DNA of 28,340 nucleotides from Pullibacteroides sp964436335 (GTDB lineage: Bacteria > Bacteroidota > Bacteroidia > Bacteroidales > P3). The DNA lies in NCBI GenBank assembly GCA_964436335.1, contig CAYTCD010000015.1, positions 1 through 28,340 of the forward strand, in the 5' to 3' direction. This document shows, in pieces, positions 7,896-14,309 of the stretch. The position numbers and the translations under genes were made by a program. The first letter of the stretch is position 1; each line of letters begins with the position of its first letter. The notes below the pieces were generated by a model. The model saw nothing but the letters and a program-made list of their open reading frames with translations. It was not told the origin of the DNA and did not search any database.

Positions 7896-8987
7896 TTGTT
7901 CGCCGAAAATCAGGAAGTAGCGGCCAATGTTTCCAACTTAGGCTACGAAGCGGTTACCGCCCCCATTTCTCTTATTGTAAACGGTAAGGTGGTTGCCACT
8001 AAACAAGTTGCCCTCGGTGCCTATGGCAAAGGAGAAGTAACCTTTGTAACCGATCTTTCCGCCCCCAGCAGCGAATACGTTCTTACCGTATTCTCCGCAC
8101 TTGAAGGCGATGAAGACCTTTCCAACGACACCGTCACCAAAACCGTAAACACCTTGGAACCGGCCGATCCCTACACCCTGAACTTCGAATATTGCGAAGA
8201 CTTTGCCATCGACGGCTTCAACCCCGCATGGAGAACGGTTGACGTGGATGGTTCCTTGATTTATGGATTCCAAGGTATTACTTTCCCCCACGATGATGAA
8301 CCTTTCGCCTTCATCTCTTTCAATCCCGAATTAGTCGGCCTTACGGAAGACGGATCTATGGTTGCCCATAGCGGAGAACGTTTGGGTGCAGCGTTCTGTG
8401 CCCAGTCTGGTGTGAATAACGACTGGCTGATTTCTCCCAAGTTGAAAATCGTGGACGGCAAAGAATACATGAAGTTCTTTGTAAAGACTTACAATAATCA
8501 ATATGGCTTGGAAAAATACAATGTATTGATTTCGAGCACAGATGACAAGATTGAAAGTTTCCAGAAGATTGGCGCGACCCGTGAAGCCCCGGCGGAAGAA
8601 TGGCAGGAAGTGACCATCGATCTGAAAGAATACTCCGGAAAAGATGTCTATCTGGCTATCCAGTGTGTTTCGGAAGACGCTTTCATCTTTATGATTGATG
8701 ATATCACGGTTTGCGGCGATGTAGCCAACGAAAACGTTGCCAAGAACATAGCCACCCAACTTTCGGTTTATCCCAACCCTGCCAAGGAAATGATTACCAT
8801 CCACGCGCAGGATGCGGTTATCAACCAAGTGGACATCTTAAACGTAGCCGGCATGATGGTTTACCAATCCAATGCCCTCAACACCACCGACTACCGTTAC
8901 AGCGTAAGCAAACTCAATTCCGGCATCTACTTTGCCCGTGTTACCACCGACAAGGGAATCGCCGTTATGAAATTTGTGGTTCGCTAA
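7896..8987 (+). CDS. Adhesin C-terminal part: cleaved-adhesin-like domain and T9SS sorting domain
   Basis: This lies in the same frame as the 5589 ORF and is open from 7803; the first Met codon is at 7896, but it is probably not a genuine start. It holds a CARDB-like beta domain, then a domain resembling the gingipain cleaved-adhesin family: EYCEDFAIDGFNPAWRTVD, NNDWLISPKL, EEWQEVTIDLKEYSGKDVYLAIQ and FMIDDITV. It ends in a T9SS type A sorting domain: LSVYPNPAKEMITI, LNSGIYFARV and a terminal MKFVVR. It lacks a signal peptide, so alone it could not be exported. Together with the upstream part it forms a 1132-codon surface protein. Confidence 0.85.
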   Translation: MFAENQEVAANVSNLGYEAVTAPISLIVNGKVVATKQVALGAYGKGEVTFVTDLSAPSSEYVLTVFSALEGDEDLSNDTVTKTVNTLEPADPYTLNFEYCEDFAIDGFNPAWRTVDVDGSLIYGFQGITFPHDDEPFAFISFNPELVGLTEDGSMVAHSGERLGAAFCAQSGVNNDWLISPKLKIVDGKEYMKFFVKTYNNQYGLEKYNVLISSTDDKIESFQKIGATREAPAEEWQEVTIDLKEYSGKDVYLAIQCVSEDAFIFMIDDITVCGDVANENVAKNIATQLSVYPNPAKEMITIHAQDAVINQVDILNVAGMMVYQSNALNTTDYRYSVSKLNSGIYFARVTTDKGIAVMKFVVR

Positions 8988-9012
8988 TTAAGCTTGCCAA
9001 GCCTTTCGGGGC

Positions 9013-9070
9013 TTAGCATAAAAAAGAAACGGAATACGGGAAACCGTATTCCGTTTCTTTTTTATGCTAA
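9013..9070. terminator. 27-bp perfect hairpin terminator after the adhesin
   Basis: The arms 9013-9039 and 9044-9070 are perfectly complementary with a GAAA loop. The stem carries an A-run on its left arm and a T-run on its right arm, so it can act as an intrinsic terminator in either direction. It begins 26 nt after the adhesin stop. Confidence 0.85.
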
Positions 9071-9119
9071 CATCACTTGGCCTCGGCATAGTTCTAGTGA
9101 ATTTGACTTCTGTTCTCAA

Positions 9120-9153
9120 CAAAAAAAACACCCTGTTTTGAATAACAGGGTGT
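9120..9153 (-). terminator. Intrinsic terminator for minus-strand transcript (tRNA region)
   Basis: The arms 9128-9137 and 9144-9153 pair over 10 bp (ACACCCTGTT / AACAGGGTGT) around a 6-nt loop. The A-run at 9120-9128 reads as a U-run on the minus strand. It lies 48 nt downstream of the tRNA 3' half at 9201-9223, read leftward. Confidence 0.75.
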
Positions 9154-9200
9154 AAAATCGGGTGCACAGAATTGCAACTTATTGATAATTGATATTTTTG

Positions 9201-9247
9201 TAGACCCGAGGGGAATCGAACCCNNNNNNNNNNTGAACTACAGGGCC
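9201..9247 (-). tRNA. Incomplete tRNA gene(s) interrupted by an N gap
   Basis: On the minus strand, 9247-9234 reads GGCCCTGTAGTTCA, a typical tRNA 5' acceptor plus D-arm start. 9223-9201 reads GGGTTCGATTCCCC and onward, a T-arm followed by acceptor CGGGTCT and discriminator A. The anticodon arm is lost in the ten N. The two acceptor halves pair poorly (one mismatch, two G-U), and only 37 of about 74 tRNA bases are visible, so the gap is mis-sized or joins two different tRNAs. The isotype cannot be named. Confidence 0.55.
9224..9233. other. Assembly gap, 10 N
   Basis: A run of ten N inside the tRNA remnant. A tRNA needs about 37 more bases here, so the gap length is a placeholder. Confidence 0.95.
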
Positions 9248-9338
9248 TCAAACCTTGAATTTCACCCGCTCAGTTCTCGCCTCGGCAGTCCACAAATTCG
9301 GCCTCTGCGCTCAGCGTAACACGTACCAAAGTGCGAAT

Positions 9339-10526
9339 TTAATCAAAAAAACTCAGTATTCCCCTGCTGATATAGCGGATTTGACGACGTTTGAGATTAG
9401 GGTGAATCGGAATGGCCATAATGCGTTTGGACACATTTTCCGCCACCGGAAAATCGCCTTTTCTATACCCCAAGCCGGCAAAAGCCTGTTGCAGATGCAA
9501 TGGAAGCGGATAATAGACCCGCGTGGGAATACCCCAACTTTCCAAATGAAACTGCAAGGCGTTGCGTTCGCGTTCACTACGGCAAAGCAGACAATACTGA
9601 TGATAGATATGCGTGGAATGCGGTGCACGCGAAGGCACTTTCAACTGCATGCAGCTCACAAATTCCTTATCGTAGAAAGCCGCAATCCTGCCACGCTTTT
9701 CGGCATGCTTGTTCACAAACGGCAGTTTGGCATTGAGCACCACGGCCTGTATGGTATCCAATCGGGAATTAACGCCGATATATTGGTGGATGTAGCGTTT
9801 GCCCGCACCATGGTTCGCAATCTTGCGGATTCGGTCGGCCAGTTCATCATCGTTGGTGAACACCGCCCCACCGTCGCCGTATGCACCCAAACTTTTACTC
9901 GGAAAGAAAGACGTGCAACCTATATGGCCGATGGTTCCCGCTTTTTTGCGGATACCATGTTCAGTACAACGATAATCGTAGGTAAAAGGTCCCATCTGCA
10001 ATTGACCGGTACCTTCTCTTATTATATAGTCGGAACCCAATGCCTGACAGGCATCCTCAATAACAAACAAACGATATTTTGCGGCAATCTCCATAATGGA
10101 GGTCATATCGGCGCACTGACCGAAAAGATGCACCGGAATAATGGCGCGGGTACGGTCTGTCACGGCACGTTCCACCGCAGCCGGATCGATATTGAAGGTA
10201 TTCACGTCTATGTCGGCGAAGACCGGTTTCAGGCCCAAGAGCCGCACCGCCTCAGCCGCTGCCACAAAAGTAAAGGCAGGCACTATCACTTCATCGCCCG
10301 GAGCAAGATCCAATGCCATTAGGGAAATCTGAATCGCGTCCGTGCCGCTCCCGCAAGGGATAACATGCTTCACGCCGAGAAAACTTTCCATCCGCCGTTG
10401 AAACACGCCCACTTCCTTGCCGTTGATGAAATCAACCGACTTGACAACCCGTTTGATTCCTTTCCTAATCTTTCTCCGGCACCGTCTATCCTGCGCCCTG
10501 AGATCGAGCATCTTGATCTTTTTCAT
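9339..10526 (-). CDS. DegT/DnrJ/EryC1/StrS-family sugar aminotransferase
   Basis: This is a PLP-dependent aminotransferase of the type that converts keto-sugar nucleotides to amino sugars for LPS or glycan synthesis. At 395 aa it has GSGTDAIQISLMAL near residue 58 (phosphate binding), the PLP-pyridine Asp158 in VIEDACQA, the Schiff-base lysine at about residue 211 in FFPSKSLGAYGDGG, and GVNSRLDTIQAVVL near the dimer interface. An insert of roughly 25-30 residues (about 167-195) precedes the lysine motif. The start is ATG 10526; frame continuation further upstream runs into the N gap and is not credible. The gene stands alone, with no polysaccharide cluster beside it. Confidence 0.9.
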   Translation of the reverse strand: MKKIKMLDLRAQDRRCRRKIRKGIKRVVKSVDFINGKEVGVFQRRMESFLGVKHVIPCGSGTDAIQISLMALDLAPGDEVIVPAFTFVAAAEAVRLLGLKPVFADIDVNTFNIDPAAVERAVTDRTRAIIPVHLFGQCADMTSIMEIAAKYRLFVIEDACQALGSDYIIREGTGQLQMGPFTYDYRCTEHGIRKKAGTIGHIGCTSFFPSKSLGAYGDGGAVFTNDDELADRIRKIANHGAGKRYIHQYIGVNSRLDTIQAVVLNAKLPFVNKHAEKRGRIAAFYDKEFVSCMQLKVPSRAPHSTHIYHQYCLLCRSERERNALQFHLESWGIPTRVYYPLPLHLQQAFAGLGYRKGDFPVAENVSKRIMAIPIHPNLKRRQIRYISRGILSFFD

Positions 10527-10551
10527 ACCTAAACATCGAACTATCAAACAA

Positions 10552-10559
10552 CAAAGGTA
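10552..10559 (-). promoter_or_regulatory. Putative -7 box for the aminotransferase
   Basis: TACCTTTG on the minus strand, 26 nt upstream of the ATG at 10526, matches TAnnTTTG. The -33 region falls in the 100-N gap. The box shares AAAGGTAC (plus strand) with the end of the repeat hairpin at 10799-10823. Confidence 0.45.
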
Positions 10560-10560
10560 C

Positions 10561-10660
10561 NNNNNNNNNNNNNNNNNNNNNNNNNNNNNNNNNNNNNNNN
10601 NNNNNNNNNNNNNNNNNNNNNNNNNNNNNNNNNNNNNNNNNNNNNNNNNNNNNNNNNNNN
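10561..10660. other. Assembly gap, 100 N
   Basis: A run of 100 N, a typical scaffolding placeholder. It is flanked on the right by a 55-bp direct repeat and on the left by AAAGGTAC, which also precedes the second repeat copy. Collapsed repeats are therefore the likely cause. Confidence 0.95.
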
Positions 10661-10878
10661 TAAAAGTCGAGCGCAAAAGCCAAATTTATTTGGCTTTCCA
10701 TGTCCGGTGTGGCAGAAGCCAAGCTTGCTTGGATTATGCCATAACGGGCTTGGAAGAAAACATGCCTTGAAAAGGGATGTTTTCTTTGCCGAGACGCCGT
10801 ACCTTCTGCGAAGCAAAAGGTACTAAAAGTCGAGCGCAAAAGCCAAATTTATTTGGCTTTCCATGTCCGGTGTGGCAG
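10661..10878. repeat. 55-bp direct repeat pair with embedded hairpins
   Basis: Identical 55-bp copies lie at 10661-10715 and 10824-10878, 163 bp apart. Each contains the 10-bp inverted repeat AAAGCCAAAT-TT-ATTTGGCTTT (10676-10697 and 10839-10860). The sequence between the copies holds further hairpins: 10754-10786 (10 bp plus an inner 4 bp) and 10799-10823 (GTACCTT/AAGGTAC plus an inner TGC/GCA). No ORF here has support. This may be one unit of a longer repeat hidden in the gap. Confidence 0.85.
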
Positions 10879-10893
10879 TTTAATTTTTTTTAT

Positions 10894-10901
10894 TACTTTT
10901 G
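10894..10901 (+). promoter_or_regulatory. -7 box of the tRNA gene
   Basis: TACTTTTG fits TAnnTTTG and would start transcription about 8 nt before the tRNA at 10916. No clear -33 TTTG is seen; that region falls at the end of the second 55-bp repeat copy. Confidence 0.5.
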
Positions 10902-10915
10902 CACCCTCGAAACTT

Positions 10916-10989
10916 GGCGGGGTAGCTCAGTTGGTTAGAGCGTCGGATTCATAACCCGGAGGTCACGAGTTCAATTCTCGTCCCCGCTA
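10916..10989 (+). tRNA. tRNA with CAT anticodon (elongator Met, or Ile2)
   Basis: The 74-nt sequence folds as a full cloverleaf. Acceptor GGCGGGG pairs with CCCCGCT (one G-U at 1-72), D-stem GCTC pairs with GAGC, T-arm ACGAG-TTCAATT-CTCGT is intact, the discriminator is A, and no CCA is encoded. The anticodon loop is TTCATAA, so the anticodon is CAT. The closing anticodon-stem pair 31-39 is A-C, with U-G at 27-43. It lacks the GGG/CCC stem and the 1-72 mismatch of initiator tRNA, so it is elongator Met or lysidine-modified Ile2. Confidence 0.93.
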
Positions 10990-10999
10990 CAAGAAAAGG

Positions 11000-11029
11000 T
11001 GACAAGCCGCGCGAAAGCGCGGCTTGTCA
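11000..11029 (+). repeat. 13-bp perfect hairpin after the tRNA
   Basis: The arms 11000-11012 and 11017-11029 (TGACAAGCCGCGC and its complement) pair perfectly around GAAA, 10 nt after the tRNA. No T-run follows, so it may act in RNA processing or 3' end protection instead of termination. Confidence 0.7.
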
Positions 11030-11094
11030 TGTATAAGGGGGTGAGGGGAAAAAATGAGCCTGCGGCTTATTTTTTCCCCTCACCCCCTTATACA
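11030..11094. repeat. 31-bp near-perfect hairpin
   Basis: The arms 11030-11060 and 11064-11094 pair over 31 positions with one G-T wobble and a TGC loop. They include runs of G/C and a six-base A/T block inside the stem. With no T-run following the outer stem, it is not a standard terminator. Confidence 0.75.
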
Positions 11095-11095
11095 C

Positions 11096-11137
11096 ACAGA
11101 GGAGAGAAGGGATTCCCTGCTCTCCTCTGTCTTTTTT
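11096..11137 (+). terminator. Intrinsic terminator downstream of the tRNA
   Basis: The arms 11096-11106 and 11120-11130 (ACAGAGGAGAG / CTCTCCTCTGT) pair perfectly, with an additional inner AGGG/CCCT. They are followed by CTTTTTTG. This is the first hairpin after the tRNA with a proper U-run. Confidence 0.75.
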
Positions 11138-11240
11138 GTAAAGCCTCCCCCCAAAGAATCATGAGGGGCAAAGCTCCGAATAATTCTTGGAAGGAGACTA
11201 TCTTTCCAGCAAGTGGCAAAGCCACAAGGGATAAAACCAA

Positions 11241-11801
11241 CTACTTCTTGAAATAGCGGTTGTAAAGGCCGGCGAAACCCTGTCCGTGGCGTGCTTCATC
11301 TTTAGCCATTTCGTGAACCGTATCGTGAATCGCATCCAGATTGAGTTCCTTGGCGCGTTTGGCAATGCGCATCTTGTCGGCATTGGCACCGGCTTCGGCA
11401 TGCATGCGTTTTTCGAGATTAGTCTTGGTATCCCATACCATATCGCCCAAAAGTTCGGCAAATTTGGCACAGTGCTCAGCTTCTTCAAACGCATAGCGCT
11501 TAAAGGCTTCCGCCACTTCGGGATAACCTTCGCGGTCTGCCTGACGGCTCATGGCCAGATACATGCCCACCTCGGTGGCTTCACCCATAAAGTGGTTGTT
11601 CAGGTCTTTCTTCATTTCTTCGTCGCAATCCTTGGCAACACCAATTTGATGTTCGGTAACAAACGAAAGAACATTGTCGTCTTCTACCAATTCCTTGAAC
11701 TTATCGGCACCCACTTTGCATTGGGGACAGTTGGCGGGAGGATTGGCGCCTTCATAAACAAAACCGCAAACCGTGCAGATCCATTTTTTTGTCTTAATCA
11801 T
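11241..11801 (-). CDS. Rubrerythrin, rubredoxin domain first (reverse rubrerythrin)
   Basis: This is a non-haem di-iron peroxidase that removes hydrogen peroxide in the cytoplasm of anaerobes, using electrons passed through its rubredoxin iron. The 186-aa protein begins with a rubredoxin-like Fe(Cys)4 site, CTVCG at about residue 9 and CPQC at about residue 24. A four-helix di-iron domain follows with GEATEVGMY, FEEAEHCAKF and KDEARHGQGF supplying Glu/His ligands. The rubredoxin-first order is that of reverse rubrerythrins. ATG 11801 is chosen because the family start lies just before WICTVCG; an upstream ATG at 11864 would add 21 atypical residues. The gene is monocistronic and divergent from yraN. 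Confidence 0.93.
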   Translation of the reverse strand: MIKTKKWICTVCGFVYEGANPPANCPQCKVGADKFKELVEDDNVLSFVTEHQIGVAKDCDEEMKKDLNNHFMGEATEVGMYLAMSRQADREGYPEVAEAFKRYAFEEAEHCAKFAELLGDMVWDTKTNLEKRMHAEAGANADKMRIAKRAKELNLDAIHDTVHEMAKDEARHGQGFAGLYNRYFKK

Positions 11802-11861
11802 GATATATGTTTTTAAGGGTTTATCTGCGATGCTTCTTGCTTTGTTTCTGCAATCGCAGAC

Positions 11862-11869
11862 CAAAACTA
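11862..11869 (-). promoter_or_regulatory. Putative -7 box of the rubrerythrin gene
   Basis: TAGTTTTG on the minus strand fits TAnnTTTG; the nearest upstream TTG is 23 nt away, slightly long. The start site would be near 11855, leaving a leader of about 55 nt. That leader begins near an 8-bp inverted repeat (TCTGCGAT at 11824-11831 and ATCGCAGA at 11853-11860). Confidence 0.45.
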
Positions 11870-12037
11870 CACAATTTTTTTGAAATTCGAGACAACGTGT
11901 ATTATCAAAACAATATTGATTATCATGCAGTTTTTGTATGTTGAAAACTTTTTTGCAAACAAAATCCCGATAATTTCCGTTTGAAGCGTTTATCTAAAAA
12001 ACATCGGATGATCACCTTTCTGAAAAAGACACGAAAA

Positions 12038-12403
12038 ATGTCCGCCTACAGAGCCGGCATGGCGGGAGAAGTACTGGCGGCCGCCTACCTGCGGCTGAAG
12101 GGCTATGAAGTATTTGCGTCGAACTATCGTTATGCCCATCGGGAGATAGACCTTATTTTGCTTAAAGACAACACCCTTGTGTTTGTCGAAGTCAAGACCC
12201 GCGCGCCCGACAGCCTTGTATCGGCACCCTATACAGTAAATAGACGCAAACAGATGTTTCTCTATTCGGCAGCGGCGAAATACGTACGCGAGAAAAAATG
12301 GACGGAAGATATACGGTTCGATATTGTATGGGTGGAGCGGAACGGAAACGGATGCCGCGTGGTGGCGCATATACCCGATGCCTTTTCACCTTTGGGCGGA
12401 TAG
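12038..12403 (+). CDS. yraN: YraN family (UPF0102) endonuclease-fold protein
   Basis: A small protein with a restriction-endonuclease-like fold; its cellular role is not settled, though links to DNA processing have been proposed. The core motif is REIDLILLKDNTLVFVEVKTR, carrying the E-x-D and E-x-K catalytic pattern, preceded by GMAGEVLAAAYLRLKGYEVFASNYR. ATG 12038 is preferred because the family usually begins about ten residues before the GE-A-YL motif; ATG 12008 and TTG 11981 in the same frame would add 10 or 19 residues. It ends 5 nt from the convergent ROK gene. Confidence 0.88.
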   Translation: MSAYRAGMAGEVLAAAYLRLKGYEVFASNYRYAHREIDLILLKDNTLVFVEVKTRAPDSLVSAPYTVNRRKQMFLYSAAAKYVREKKWTEDIRFDIVWVERNGNGCRVVAHIPDAFSPLGG

Positions 12404-12408
12404 ACCAC

Positions 12409-13326
12409 CTATCCTAACAGTGCGGCAGCCCCCAATATGGCGGCATTGTGTTGGTTCGACATCAAACCCGAAAGTTCTATCCCGATTTGATTCCGATAAC
12501 AATAAAGGAGATTTTGATTGAAATGACGACGGACAGGTTCCAACAACAGTTCACCGGCCTGTGCCACACCTCCGAATATAAAGATATGGGAGGGTGCTGT
12601 AACACAAGCCACATTTGCCAACGCCAAGCCGAGATAACGCCCTGCGTTTTCGTAGGTTTGCAAAGCCTGTTCATTGCCGTCCCGCGCCAAAGCGGCGATG
12701 GTCCGGCTGTCGTGCGCATTGCAGGGCAAAGAAGCGGCGGCGCAAAATTCGGCGTAGGTTTGGCAAAGGCCTGCGGCGGCCACATACCGCTCCAGACATC
12801 CATCTCGCCCGCAACCGCAGGAACGTCCGGCGTTTTCCACTATCATATGGCCTATTTCACCGGCCTGACCGTTGCATCCGTAAATCAATTTACCATCACT
12901 CACAATACCGCTGCCCACCCCCGTGCCGATGGTAACGACAATAAAATCCTTGAGACCGCGCCCTTTGCCATATACCCTTTCTCCAATGGTGGCGGCATTG
13001 GCATCGTTATCCACCGTCACCTGAATATCGGGAAAGTATCTATGGAAAAGCTCTTTGAACGAAAATTTCTGTTTAAACCTCAGATTGGCGGCGTTTTCCA
13101 CCGTACCGTCGAGGGGGCAGACATTGGGGCATCCTACCCCGATGCCGCTTATTTTCACGCCATTTACTTTGGCAAGACGCAGAATGGTATAGGCGATGGC
13201 CAACACCAAATCGTCTGCCGTTTCATAAAGCGAACTGCGGACAACATCGTGATCCACGATATTGCCCGCATCATCCACCAATCCCACACGGACATTGGTT
13301 CCGCCTATATCTACGCCGCAACGCAT
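12409..13326 (-). CDS. ROK-family sugar kinase (glucokinase-like)
   Basis: This is an ATP-dependent sugar kinase of the ROK family; there is no DNA-binding N-terminus, so it is a kinase and not a repressor. The 305-aa protein has the phosphate-binding start CGVDIGGTNVRVG, the catalytic Asp in VTVDNDANAATIGE, TIGTGVGSGIV, the sugar-contacting GEIGHM motif, and the zinc motif CGCGRDGCLE. The closing IFIFGGVAQAGELL segment is the ATP-side motif. Glucose is the likely substrate, but family members also use N-acetylmannosamine, fructose or other sugars. It lies 24 nt downstream of the coiled-coil gene on the same strand. Confidence 0.9.
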   Translation of the reverse strand: MRCGVDIGGTNVRVGLVDDAGNIVDHDVVRSSLYETADDLVLAIAYTILRLAKVNGVKISGIGVGCPNVCPLDGTVENAANLRFKQKFSFKELFHRYFPDIQVTVDNDANAATIGERVYGKGRGLKDFIVVTIGTGVGSGIVSDGKLIYGCNGQAGEIGHMIVENAGRSCGCGRDGCLERYVAAAGLCQTYAEFCAAASLPCNAHDSRTIAALARDGNEQALQTYENAGRYLGLALANVACVTAPSHIFIFGGVAQAGELLLEPVRRHFNQNLLYCYRNQIGIELSGLMSNQHNAAILGAAALLG

Positions 13327-13350
13327 CTGAAAAGCAAATCGGATTCAGGA

Positions 13351-14247
13351 TTAATCGCGGATAGAAAATTCACTTTGACCGATTTCTTCGTCATTCATAT
13401 AAATCCTCACCTCGTAGCGACCCGACATGGCCGGTACTTCCGTATCATGACGATCCCAATGCATCTTTACTTCCTGCACCGCATTACGGTAGTCTATTTC
13501 CTGCTTCATGGTATAGGGCTGTTTTTCGCCCTTGAGGGTGAACGTGTAGATATCGTCGCTACCCAAGGTCATCACCACTCCGTCGGGACGGGAAACGCGC
13601 ACATAAACTGTTTTGAGACCCGGTTCGGTAAGTTTGTTTTCGCTCAGATTGAAATGCAGGCTGATGCGGGTTACACGACGGGAACGGTCGGTGGCGATTT
13701 CCTTACCGTCGGCACGAAGCCGCACCGGTTGCGCATGGATATCGATTGCCTGAAGCACCGAAGCCACCGTTATTTTTTCCTGCAACTGCACCTTGTCGGC
13801 TTCCAATTGCGTGTTTTTTTGCTGAAAACGGGTAACAGTTTCCTTCATCTGTGTGTTTTCTTCGGTAAGTGCCTGATTGGCAACTACCAAAGAATCGATC
13901 CTTACCACGTATTCTTGCGTGATCTTGCGCAAAAGTTCAAGTTTGCGACGAATCTTATTATAATCGGCTTGCGTGGCAATCAGTTTTTCTATCTCCGCCT
14001 TGTTGGCCAAGATTATACTGTCTTTTTCAGACATTTGCGCGGAAAGGTCCTGATTCTCCATCTTGACGGTGGTGTATTCGTCCATCACCTTATCCAGTTC
14101 GCTTTTAAGTTCCACACCCTGTGTAAAACTCTTTTCGCGTTCAACCTCCGCCCTGTACATCTTATACCCCATAAAACCCGATACCAAAATCAGGAGAACG
14201 ATAATGAAATACAATACCCTTTCTTTTCTTTTTGATGAAGCTGCCAT
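13351..14247 (-). CDS. Membrane-anchored coiled-coil protein of unknown function
   Basis: I do not recognise a characterised family. The 298-aa protein has a short basic N-terminus, one transmembrane helix (VLYFIIVLLILVSGFMGY, about residues 11-28) and then a coiled coil to about residue 165, rich in E, K, Q and L. The C-terminal third is beta-rich (ISLHFNLSENKLTEPGLKTVYVRVSRPDG, RYEVRIYMNDEEIGQSEFSI), suggesting an immunoglobulin-like domain. The topology is a cytoplasmic N-terminus with a periplasmic coiled coil. Such proteins occur widely in Bacteroidetes as conserved hypotheticals. It is probably co-transcribed with the ROK kinase, 24 nt downstream. Confidence 0.8.
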   Translation of the reverse strand: MAASSKRKERVLYFIIVLLILVSGFMGYKMYRAEVEREKSFTQGVELKSELDKVMDEYTTVKMENQDLSAQMSEKDSIILANKAEIEKLIATQADYNKIRRKLELLRKITQEYVVRIDSLVVANQALTEENTQMKETVTRFQQKNTQLEADKVQLQEKITVASVLQAIDIHAQPVRLRADGKEIATDRSRRVTRISLHFNLSENKLTEPGLKTVYVRVSRPDGVVMTLGSDDIYTFTLKGEKQPYTMKQEIDYRNAVQEVKMHWDRHDTEVPAMSGRYEVRIYMNDEEIGQSEFSIRD

Positions 14248-14277
14248 GTCGTTTTCTTTTATGTTTTAGCCTTAGGG

Positions 14278-14309
14278 CAAAGGTAACCCTAAATTTGGCA
14301 AGATGCAAA
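14278..14309 (-). promoter_or_regulatory. Minus-strand promoter, full consensus
   Basis: TTTG (14309-14306) and TACCTTTG (14285-14278), read on the minus strand, are separated by exactly 20 nt, a complete match to the Bacteroidetes consensus. The start site would be near 14271, with a leader of about 24 nt before the ATG at 14247. The -33 box lies inside the first codons of the divergent comF gene. Confidence 0.65.
14290..14297 (+). promoter_or_regulatory. -7 box of comF, overlapping the divergent promoter
   Basis: TAAATTTG fits TAnnTTTG. The start site predicted from it lies at about 14303, the comF ATG itself, so the mRNA may be leaderless or nearly so. A dyad TTAGGG-N9-CCCTAA (14272-14292) overlaps this box and surrounds the minus-strand -7 box. 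No good -33 element is seen. Confidence 0.45.

Noticed and set aside
5589..8987. UGA recoded as an amino acid throughout this genome
   Set aside because: Several genes here end in TGA with overlapping downstream starts (4599, 1945, 27699), and only one in-frame TGA occurs in about 28 kb.
9255..10322. A 355-codon plus-strand frame opposite the aminotransferase
   Set aside because: It is the reverse of a complete DegT gene with all catalytic residues, and lacks recognisable motifs.
10661..10878. A CRISPR array made of the 55-bp repeats
   Set aside because: There are only two copies 163 bp apart, the spacer itself is hairpin-rich, and no cas genes are present.
10916..10989. Initiator tRNA-fMet
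   Set aside because: Position 1-72 pairs as G-U instead of being a C-A mismatch, and the three G-C pairs of the initiator anticodon stem are absent.
12448..14235. A 595-codon plus-strand open frame opposite the ROK kinase and coiled-coil genes
   Set aside because: It is antisense to two well-supported genes and crosses their intergenic gap. Its composition (many H, R, F, I) is typical of a shadow frame and it has no recognisable domain.
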